A stretch of DNA of 20,374 nucleotides. Source: an uncultured Bacilli bacterium (GTDB lineage Bacteria > Bacillota_I > Bacilli_A > RF39 > UBA660). The DNA is taken from NCBI GenBank assembly GCA_934101275.1, contig CAKOQM010000024.1:1-20374 (forward strand), in the 5' to 3' direction. The notes beneath the pieces were generated by a model, which did not search any database, was not told the DNA's origin, and saw nothing but the letters and a program-made list of their open reading frames with translations. The stretch's first letter is position 1. Each line of letters starts with the position of its first letter. Shown here piece after piece: positions 14,905-20,374 of this stretch. A program made the position numbers and the translations under genes.

Positions 14905-14933
14905 ATTATATAGAATTATTGATTTCAAGACAA
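14905..14933 (-). promoter_or_regulatory. Promoter of dnaB-dnaI
   Basis: TTGTCT (14928-14933), 17 bases, TATAAT (14905-14910), about 15 bases before the ribosome binding site. It immediately follows the terminator of the preceding operon. Confidence 0.75.
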
Positions 14934-14934
14934 G

Positions 14935-14965
14935 AAAAAAAAGACTTTAATTTTTTGAAGTCTTT
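14935..14965 (-). terminator. Terminator of the csoR-thioredoxin operon
   Basis: A perfect 8-bp stem AAAGACTT / AAGTCTTT (14958-14965 with 14940-14947) with a 10-base loop is followed on the minus strand by T5-6. The stop codon of the thioredoxin-like gene lies inside the stem. Confidence 0.85.
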
Positions 14966-15642
14966 GTTTTCTTTACATCTTTTATTTCATTTTTTGTATT
15001 TAAAATAGCCACTTTTGTTTCTAAATCTTCTATCTTAGCGACTAAAGCTTTATTTTGACTATTTGTTATACCATAAATAACAAATACAGCCACAACCGTG
15101 AAGGCTAAATTCCATAAAATAACAGCTTTACTAGAAACACCAGATGTTTTTTGACTATCACCTTTTTCAATTTCATCTAAAATATCATAGCGATCTTCTT
15201 TTTTGGTATCATATAAGCTTTTAATAGCACTTTTTATTTTAGCATCATAAGAACTACTATAACCTGTAAATACTTGATCTCCAATAACGATAAATGGAAC
15301 ACCATCTGCACTTTCATCTAAGATTTTGGCAGCTTTATCCATTAAATCTGAATTAGCTGAATTACTCCATACTTCATAACCAACCACTTTAAAGTATTTA
15401 CCATACTCAGGAATGATACTATTCAAAAACTCTAAGAATTTTTGACAATAACCACAGCTTTGACCATAGAATAAGTAAACAATAGCTTGATCATCATTTT
15501 CACTATAATTACTAAAATCATGGGTAATACTCTTAGATGTTAAAATTTCGTCTAAATTTTGACGGGTAATTTCATCAGCAAAAACATGAGTGGGTAAAAT
15601 CATGACAGCTAACAATAATAAAGTTATCCAAACTTTTTTCAT
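14947..15642 (-). CDS. Exported, membrane-anchored thioredoxin-fold protein (CGYC)
   Basis: 231 residues from the ATG at 15640-15642. The N-terminus MKKVWITLLLLAVMILPTHV is a signal peptide, with likely cleavage after FA (residue 22). The thioredoxin core shows AIVYLFYGQSCGYCQKFLEF with active-site C63-G-Y-C66, and a cis-proline loop DGVPFIVIGD with P116. A hydrophobic helix at about 173-191 and a short coiled coil (VAKIEDLETKVAILN) follow, so the protein is probably tethered outside the membrane with the coil inside. It differs from TlpA/ResA in having the anchor at the C-terminus. Either disulfide formation or reduction is possible. It is 16 bases downstream of a CsoR-type repressor gene and probably under its control. 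Confidence 0.85.
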   Translation of the reverse strand: MKKVWITLLLLAVMILPTHVFADEITRQNLDEILTSKSITHDFSNYSENDDQAIVYLFYGQSCGYCQKFLEFLNSIIPEYGKYFKVVGYEVWSNSANSDLMDKAAKILDESADGVPFIVIGDQVFTGYSSSYDAKIKSAIKSLYDTKKEDRYDILDEIEKGDSQKTSGVSSKAVILWNLAFTVVAVFVIYGITNSQNKALVAKIEDLETKVAILNTKNEIKDVKKTKTSKN

Positions 15643-15658
15643 AAACAACACTCTCTTT

Positions 15659-15946
15659 CTAATTTAATTTATCAAATAAATTGATAACATCATCAATCGC
15701 ACTTAAATTGTCTTTTTTAAGTTCATCTACAATACAAGTTTGTAAATGATTTTTTAATACTTCCGTACCAAGACTTTTTAAAGATTTGTTAATAGCTGAT
15801 ATTTGAATTAAAACTTCATCACAATAACGATCATCTAAAATCATATCTTTAACACCTCTTACTTGGCCTTCAATAATATTTAAGCGTCTAGTTAAATTTT
15901 TCTTTTCTTCGGCACTTCGATGTTTCTTACGAATGCATGTTTCCAT
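15659..15946 (-). CDS. CsoR-type metal-sensing repressor
   Basis: 95-residue all-helical repressor of the CsoR/RcnR/FrmR (DUF156) family. RLNIIEGQVRGVKDMI at 21-36 is the DNA-binding helix signature. Residues C42 (RYCDE), H67 and C71 (NHLQTC) reproduce the Cys-His-Cys set of Cu(I)-sensing CsoR; the persulfide sensor CstR lacks the histidine. Extra C4 and H9 in the N-terminal tail are unusual. Family knowledge: apo-repressor binds DNA and Cu(I) releases it. The start has GGTGAT 5 bases away. The promoter carries a matching inverted repeat (15968-15986), so autoregulation is likely. The partner gene here is a thioredoxin-fold protein and not copA/copZ, so the true inducer (copper or a thiol stress) is open. 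Confidence 0.88.
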   Translation of the reverse strand: METCIRKKHRSAEEKKNLTRRLNIIEGQVRGVKDMILDDRYCDEVLIQISAINKSLKSLGTEVLKNHLQTCIVDELKKDNLSAIDDVINLFDKLN

Positions 15947-15963
15947 CTCGCATCACCGAATTC

Positions 15964-15993
15964 ATTATATACCCTTATGAGGTATAAAATCAA
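15964..15993 (-). promoter_or_regulatory. csoR promoter with embedded CsoR-type operator
   Basis: Promoter TTGATT (15988-15993), 18 bases, TATAAT (15964-15969). The inverted repeat TATACC-7-GGTATA (15968-15986) fills the spacer. CsoR sites in Firmicutes have the same form of A/T arms with CC/GG cores. The -35 overlaps the rpe stop codon. Confidence 0.75.
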
Positions 15994-16610
15994 TTATCTT
16001 TTAACGTTTTTACCATTTTTTCATAATTATCACTTAAGCAAATATAAGAACCTGAGACAACTTCATCGACATAAAGACGAACCTTTTTAACCGTTTCATC
16101 ATTAATGCCCCCGTCAACGGAGATTTCTTTGTGAAACATTTCTTTTAATTTTTTGATTTTTAAAGGGGTTTCTTCCATAAACGTTTGGCCTCCTTTACCA
16201 GGATGCACACTCATCACCAAAACAGAATCGATGTCATCAAGAAAAGGCGTTAAGGCTTCTATGTCTGTTTCAGGATTAATAGCTAGGCCTTTAGATATTT
16301 CTAGACGTTCTAGTAGTAATAAACATTCCTTTACATTTTTAATTTCACAAGGAATCGTAATTCGCATAGGTCTTAAAACACTTAAATCCACGATAGTGCT
16401 TAAGGGATTTTCCATCATTAAGTGCACGTCTAACTTCTTGGTACTTTCATTTAATAAAGCTAAGACCTCTTCTTTCTGATAATTATTTTCTCCACAAAAA
16501 AGCCCATCCATTAAATCCACATGTAAATAATCGGCCGAGGTTTCATTTATTTTTTTTATCGTTGTTAATCTATCATCCTTACTTTTCAAATAAGAAACCG
16601 ATACTTTCAT
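15990..16610 (-). CDS. rpe: Ribulose-phosphate 3-epimerase, divergent and short
   Basis: TIM-barrel enzyme interconverting ribulose 5-phosphate and xylulose 5-phosphate in the pentose phosphate pathway. All four metal/catalytic positions are seen: H30 and D32 in YLHVDLMDG, H63 in LDVHLMM and D166 in SVDGGIN. The phosphate-binding loops VMSVHPGKGGQTF and VVSGSYI are also present. At 206 residues it is about 10-15 shorter than usual and unlike typical Rpe in many other places (for example SVHPGKGG for TVNPGFGG), so a paralogue acting on another sugar phosphate is possible. The ribosome site AAAGGA precedes the ATG. It probably shares a transcript with the zincin gene 48 bases upstream. Confidence 0.85.
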   Translation of the reverse strand: MKVSVSYLKSKDDRLTTIKKINETSADYLHVDLMDGLFCGENNYQKEEVLALLNESTKKLDVHLMMENPLSTIVDLSVLRPMRITIPCEIKNVKECLLLLERLEISKGLAINPETDIEALTPFLDDIDSVLVMSVHPGKGGQTFMEETPLKIKKLKEMFHKEISVDGGINDETVKKVRLYVDEVVSGSYICLSDNYEKMVKTLKDN

Positions 16611-16658
16611 ATTATCAAATCCTTTCTCAAAGATTATATCACACTTTTCTTTTTAAAT

Positions 16659-19085
16659 TTACCCTCTTTCTTGATAATCAAAATGGTTTATTTGTTTATT
16701 TTCAAAGTCAAAATCGACAAGGATATCACCGATTTGATTATCTTTATAAGCCAGAAAAACAAGATATGTCTTATCATCTTTAATTAGAAAATCACCCATT
16801 GACTGAGCCGTATAGTCTTTAAAAGCTTGCCGAAAAAAATCCGGTAAATTTTGATATTCTTCTTGAATACTTTTTAGTAAAGAAGAATACTTAGAAGAAC
16901 TTATATTCGTATAATATACCATCCTTGCTAAAATATATTTAAAAATGGCATCACCTTCTAAAGGCGTATCTTTCTCACTTTTATATAAATCGATTAAGGC
17001 ATCTATAATTAAAAGGGTTTGTTTGTCATTCACATTTTTAATCACTTGTGTTTGAGCGGTAAAAGCTTCTAATAACGAGGTCACTTCCTCTTTAGAATAA
17101 CCAAGTTGAAACCAAAGTTCCTTAAAATAGACATCACTTTCAAAATACCATTTAGAAATATTTTCACTACCGAGGATGTATTCTAGAGCTTCTAGAATAT
17201 GAGGTGCAGGAGCATAGGAATCCATTTCGTTGGTAAAATACTTGGCCGCATAACTCTCAGCCCCAGCTTCTGTGATAAAGTTGGTCGTTAAATAAAGTAT
17301 CTCACAATCCTTTAAATAAGAGGAAGAAACCATATAGCCACTAGGACATTGATAAAGATTATAGGAAACCTCTTTTCTATTTATGGAAAAATCAATAAAA
17401 TGCATAAGTTCATGATATAGAGTCCCTTTATCTTTTTCATGATAACTTATCATCGTCGTGCCATCATTATATAAAGCAGCAACACCGGGTGTTATGTCCG
17501 AGGTATAAGAAATATTTAATTCTTTTAATTTTTTTAGAAAATAAAATTCATCTAAATAGCTTTTGGCATCGACAACAGTCGAAAACAGATTCATGACTTC
17601 GTTTTGGTAAGAATCTAAAGATTCATTTTTTAAAACAAGGTAGGCATATCGGGTAAAAAACTCTTCATTGTCCTCTATTTTCTTAGCCATATTTTGCAAA
17701 TGATAGGTTGCTATAACGTCTTCTTTATTTAAGGGGATTTCTTCTTTTTGATTGATATTTATTTTGTTTCCTTCTTCCAACATATAAAGATACGTATGAA
17801 ATAAGGTTTTTGCGACAATAAAATTTTCATAAAGGATAACATCACTATAAGACGTATCACTTATTTTTTCACCATTTTGATAAAGTGATTTTTCACCTGT
17901 TTGCAAATCGGTATAACAAAAAGAATCTTTACAAGTCGCATAAGAAAAAGCATCGGAAATACTCTTTAAATTTTTATCGAGAAAGTAAGATTTATATGTG
18001 GTGAAATCATATCCTTTGTAAAGAGTGTCATTTATGAAACTGATTTCTATATTTTCCTTAACGAGTTCACCCTTTTCATTATAAATTTTTATGCTATTTT
18101 GGTCATTTTCGAAAAAATAGCCCATAATATATTGGCCAACTTTTAAAAAACGAGTAGCATATATCATATCATCTTTTATCTTTAAAAAACTGCCCTTTTC
18201 TGTATACCCTAAAAATATATCTTTAAAAGGTTCCTCATAATAAAGACTACAACTATCTATTATGATACCACCCTCGTGATTCACAAGCTTACCACCGGTT
18301 TGGCAAGATGAAAAATCCATGTAATCGTTATCATTAATATAGGTATGGTTCTGATAAATTTTATTATTATATATATAATAAGTCCCATCCTTATTTTCTA
18401 AAAGATTATTTTCGTGAATAGTAACCTTATCTAAAATTATTTTTTTGGCCTCGGTATCAACAATTTTATACGTATCCCCATAAGATAAAGCAAGATAAGA
18501 GGGAGTTTCAAAAGTAAAATAAGAAGTAAAAGATGTGGCTAAAAGTTCCTTGGTCGTTAAATCAATCATTTTATTTTCTTGATTATCAAAGAAAAGAAGT
18601 AAAAGATTATTAATAACGGTGGAAGATGAAAATTGACTTACCTCCGTACTAGATAAAGCATAAATTTCTTTTAATTCTTTATTATAAAGTTTATGATTTA
18701 CGAATAAATAGTCTTCACTATTTAAATCAGTAAAGTCCTCTTCCCCATCTAACAAAACTTCACCAGTTAAAGAAAGTATTTTTACATAAGTATTATTTTT
18801 AATGGCAAGAAATGTGTTATTTAAAATATGATAGTCTGTATAATTTTCACTATATTGAAATAATTCTTGATTTTCAAAATTATAAAGTGTTATGCCCTTT
18901 TCGTTTTCAAGTAAATAAAAGTTAGGATAAACTTTTGCCTCTGGATTATCAAGCGTTATCATAGAAGTGATATTTAAAGTTTCTTCATTGATTTTTTTAT
19001 TTTTAAATAAATAAAAGCCACCATTTAAAAGAACTATTCCTATTAAAATGATGGTTAATATTAAAATCACTTTTTTCTTTTTCAC
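16659..19085 (-). CDS. Membrane-anchored extracellular protein with HELMH zincin domain, 808 aa
   Basis: The start is GTG (19083-19085) with AGGGA 5 bases upstream. A lysine-rich start and one hydrophobic helix (about residues 5-27) form an uncleaved signal anchor; there is no lipobox cysteine. Residues 40-440 consist of many short beta segments with repeated turns (GEVLLDGEED, GDTYKIVDTEAKKIILDK, DGTYYIYNNKIYQN), like a WD/DUF5050-type propeller. Residues 530-612 hold a zincin site: HELMH at 558-562 and TEAGAESYAAKYF near 605-617, giving a likely third ligand. The six cysteines come in three close pairs (261/279, 385/390, 580/594), as expected for disulfides outside the cell. No peptidase family could be named. 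It is likely a surface protease or cell-wall-acting enzyme sensing or binding through the propeller. rpe follows 48 bases later. Confidence 0.75.
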   Translation of the reverse strand: MKKKKVILILTIILIGIVLLNGGFYLFKNKKINEETLNITSMITLDNPEAKVYPNFYLLENEKGITLYNFENQELFQYSENYTDYHILNNTFLAIKNNTYVKILSLTGEVLLDGEEDFTDLNSEDYLFVNHKLYNKELKEIYALSSTEVSQFSSSTVINNLLLLFFDNQENKMIDLTTKELLATSFTSYFTFETPSYLALSYGDTYKIVDTEAKKIILDKVTIHENNLLENKDGTYYIYNNKIYQNHTYINDNDYMDFSSCQTGGKLVNHEGGIIIDSCSLYYEEPFKDIFLGYTEKGSFLKIKDDMIYATRFLKVGQYIMGYFFENDQNSIKIYNEKGELVKENIEISFINDTLYKGYDFTTYKSYFLDKNLKSISDAFSYATCKDSFCYTDLQTGEKSLYQNGEKISDTSYSDVILYENFIVAKTLFHTYLYMLEEGNKININQKEEIPLNKEDVIATYHLQNMAKKIEDNEEFFTRYAYLVLKNESLDSYQNEVMNLFSTVVDAKSYLDEFYFLKKLKELNISYTSDITPGVAALYNDGTTMISYHEKDKGTLYHELMHFIDFSINRKEVSYNLYQCPSGYMVSSSYLKDCEILYLTTNFITEAGAESYAAKYFTNEMDSYAPAPHILEALEYILGSENISKWYFESDVYFKELWFQLGYSKEEVTSLLEAFTAQTQVIKNVNDKQTLLIIDALIDLYKSEKDTPLEGDAIFKYILARMVYYTNISSSKYSSLLKSIQEEYQNLPDFFRQAFKDYTAQSMGDFLIKDDKTYLVFLAYKDNQIGDILVDFDFENKQINHFDYQERG

Positions 19086-19111
19086 AATAATCCCTACTCT
19101 CTAGGATTATT
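19086..19111 (-). promoter_or_regulatory. Hairpin that could mask the zincin ribosome binding site
   Basis: AATAATCC (minus strand, 19104-19111) pairs with GGATTATT (19086-19093), the latter containing the end of the AGGGA ribosome site and ending directly at the GTG start. If this whole segment is transcribed, translation could be structure-controlled. A TGTTAAAAT extended -10 at 19109-19117 overlaps the upstream arm, and if used would leave that arm out of the RNA. Confidence 0.35.
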
Positions 19112-19174
19112 TTAACATGAATTTTAAGATAATGCTTTATTATTTATGTAAGGATATAGTCATTAAAAGCAATA

Positions 19175-19441
19175 TTATTTGTATGGGGTTCGTGGTATCG
19201 CAGACGGTAAGAACTGGTTTATCCAGTTTTTATTTTTGGAATGAAAACATATTTTTTTATCTCGTTTTAATATAGTATCGTAAAATATCCAACATTTATT
19301 TTTTAGCCTTTTAGAATTAAAATAGTCGTCTTTTGGAAAAATACATCCTGTAATAGTAAAGTATTTAGCATCTTCAGATACATTCGATATTTGTTTCAAT
19401 GCTTAAGTTAAATTACAACTACCGTTTTCATCAATACACAT
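19175..19441 (-). pseudogene. DUF3800-like gene remnant with in-frame stop
   Basis: Reading from the ATG at 19439-19441 gives MCIDENGSCNLT, then a TAA (19403-19405), then in the same frame ALKQISNVSEDAKYFTITGC and a further ~60 residues. MCIDENGS matches the DUF3800 opening (Y/F-I-D-E-S-G). KYFTITGCIFPKDDYFN fits its next strand, and ICFHSKNKN resembles the family's later HS motif. DUF3800 proteins are normally 200-350 residues with RNase H-like Asp/Glu clusters, so this copy is both stopped early and missing most of its length. The 3' part (19180-19215) is clearly richer in G+C than its surroundings, suggesting a deletion junction. DUF3800 genes are common cargo on mobile elements. Confidence 0.55.
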
Positions 19442-19632
19442 TATGTAATCATATGTTATTCTCTATATGATAAAACTCTAATAGGTTTGACGTATCATAT
19501 TTTCACACTTCATTTCAACTATTACTTGTTTTTATATTATTGAATCTATCATTACTTTCTTGCATAATCCCCGAACTCTAAAAGTGATTTTTATTTAAAA
19601 TATTTTTCATCTATTATTTATTATCAAATTTT

Positions 19633-20205
19633 TTATTTTTTTCTTGCTATGATATTAAAAAAATGCCATTTTTTATTATCTGTTTCTCTTACATATTCTT
19701 TCTCATCTAGCAAAAGCACCTCATATTTTGAAAGTTTTTCTAGCACCTCTTTTCTAGAAAATGTATTTACATAATCTAACACGGTCCATGAATCTCTATT
19801 TCCAAATAATTGACCTACAAAATAGCCATTACTATTTAAAGAATCGTAAATTTTATTCCAAAGTTCATCAAAATATATAGGCTCACAAAAGGGAATACTA
19901 AACATAGCTACCACGCAATCTGATGAAGGCAATATTAAATTTTTAAAATCACTTTCGATAAAAGAAACATTATTTTTTTCTTCTTCAGTCAATCTATCAA
20001 GTATAAAAGTTTTATTTAATTGTCTATCAACAGATATAACTTTATAACCTCTTCGTAATAAATATACCGATTCATTACCAGCGCCACAACCTAAATCAAC
20101 AATCGTCTCTATATTATTATATTTACTCAGAAATTCTATTAATAAATTATCCACTTTATTATTTAAAGTTCTATTTTGATAATTACTCCAATCTTTATTT
20201 TGCAT
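19633..20205 (-). CDS. Class I SAM-dependent methyltransferase
   Basis: The 190-residue Rossmann-fold methyltransferase carries motif I ETIVDLGCGAGNESVYLL at 33-50, an acidic residue ending strand 2 in VISVDRQ (motif II), FIESDFKNL (motif III), and the strand 4 block DCVVAMFSIPFC. The C-terminal GYFVGQLFGNRDSW is common in TehB/UbiE-like small methyltransferases. The substrate cannot be deduced. AAAGGAAGTGAAGT precedes the ATG at 20203-20205. It lies between the DUF3800 remnant and an rlmD-like gene scar, and could be cargo brought by an element that used that scar; there is no partner gene on the same transcript. Confidence 0.85.
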   Translation of the reverse strand: MQNKDWSNYQNRTLNNKVDNLLIEFLSKYNNIETIVDLGCGAGNESVYLLRRGYKVISVDRQLNKTFILDRLTEEEKNNVSFIESDFKNLILPSSDCVVAMFSIPFCEPIYFDELWNKIYDSLNSNGYFVGQLFGNRDSWTVLDYVNTFSRKEVLEKLSKYEVLLLDEKEYVRETDNKKWHFFNIIARKK

Positions 20206-20208
20206 ACT

Positions 20209-20277
20209 TCACTTCCTTTCCATTACACAAAGAGTTTCTACATGTGTTGGGTATTGGATATGAATAGTAACTTTTTT
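20209..20277 (-). pseudogene. C-terminal scar of an RlmD/RumA-type 23S rRNA m5U methyltransferase
   Basis: The frame after a TAG (20278-20280) reads KKVTIHIQYPTHVETLCVME followed by RK and TGA. The end of RlmD/RumA/YefA-type enzymes reads VDMFPHTxHVETVxLL(E)RK, so YPTHVETLCVMERK is a close match to the last ~14 residues, with part of the VDMFP segment altered. Nothing else of the ~450-residue enzyme is visible in the remaining ~95 bases. The 3' ends of rlmD/rumA genes are used as integration sites by streptococcal and other Firmicutes conjugative elements, so the fragment may be an attachment-site remnant. The stop lies 3 bases before the methyltransferase ATG. Confidence 0.55.
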
Positions 20278-20374
20278 CTATGCGTATTGTTTAAATAAAC
20301 TATATTTAACACAAACTATCAAGGTACTGTGTGTGTAATTGATATGTTTATTTTTCTACTTCTACCCTAACCCT

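Noticed and set aside
14881..14928. Longer DnaB start at 14928
   Set aside because: It would lie within the -35/-10 of the promoter, while the ATG at 14880 has AAGGCGG 7 bases away.
15990..16610. Mycoplasma code (UGA = Trp) suggested by the low G+C
   Set aside because: UGA ends rpe and feoA at sensible positions and Trp is encoded by TGG throughout.
19212..19235. AACTGG-TTTAT-CCAGTT followed by a T-rich run, a plus-strand terminator
   Set aside because: No plus-strand gene leads into it, and the short plus frame ahead of it has no recognisable content; it lies in the pseudogene junction.
20363..20374. TACCCTAACCCT at the right edge looks like a telomere repeat
   Set aside because: Only about one and a half units, in a bacterial context; chance at the window edge.
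20348..20374. Minus-strand frame RVRVEVEK then stop at the right edge, possibly the end of another gene
   Set aside because: Only eight residues are visible and no family can be recognised, so it was not annotated.
1..20374. CRISPR array or insertion sequence
   Set aside because: No regularly spaced direct repeats and no transposase-like frame were seen on either strand.

Overview
The window is AT-rich (G+C clearly low, judged by eye) and looks like a Gram-positive chromosome of the Bacilli type. The evidence is a primosome pair dnaB-dnaI, a T-box leader in front of gltX, strong AGGAGG-like ribosome binding sites, sigma-A-like TTGACA/TATAAT promoters and U-tract terminators. The candidate lineage (Erysipelotrichia, RF39 or another gut Bacilli group) is an inference from gene style, not something I can prove here. 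UGA is used as a stop (feoA, rpe) and tryptophan is TGG, so this is the standard bacterial code, not the Mycoplasma code. Nearly all genes lie on the minus strand. The exceptions are an XRE-like regulator fragment near 5.4 kb and a small gene at 12.4 kb.

Layout. 1-5.1 kb (core metabolism, minus strand): a metallophosphoesterase cut by the left edge, gltX with a T-box leader and promoter, a TetR-type regulator, and an oleate hydratase. The last two form a probable self-regulated unit with palindromic operator candidates at the ohyA promoter. 5.1-9.3 kb (accessory patch): a start-less double-HTH regulator, several unrecognised small proteins, one protein with a HEVEH zinc-site motif, a palindrome-rich 0.4 kb tract with two tiny coupled ORFs and a strong terminator, a 44-aa ORF that looks like the head of a longer protein, and a DUF488-like protein. 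This patch sits against the 3' end of a tRNA-Thr(GGU) gene, but no integrase or duplicated attachment site is visible.

9.3-16.6 kb (core again): tRNA-Thr, an HD-fold protein whose catalytic HD pair is replaced by KE, the ferrous iron transporter feoA-feoB, a small divergent membrane-associated protein, the primosome genes dnaB-dnaI, a two-gene metal-sensor unit (CsoR-type repressor plus an exported, membrane-anchored CGYC thioredoxin-fold protein) with a clear operator inside its promoter, and a divergent ribulose-phosphate 3-epimerase. 16.7-19.1 kb: an 808-aa membrane-anchored extracellular protein with a repeat-rich (propeller-like) front half and a C-terminal HELMH zincin domain.

19.1-20.4 kb (decayed or mobile-flank region): a DUF3800-like remnant with an in-frame stop, a SAM-dependent methyltransferase, and a 22-residue scar matching the C-terminus of RlmD/RumA-type 23S rRNA methyltransferases, a gene end known as an integration target for conjugative elements. 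The stretch 19442-19632 and the last ~95 bases hold nothing I can support as a gene.

Functionally the best-supported units are Glu-tRNA-controlled gltX expression, regulated oleate hydration (membrane/fatty-acid defence), Fe(II) uptake, replication restart, and a metal- or thiol-responsive redox module. The least explained parts are the zincin, the csoR-thioredoxin pairing and the small-gene patch.
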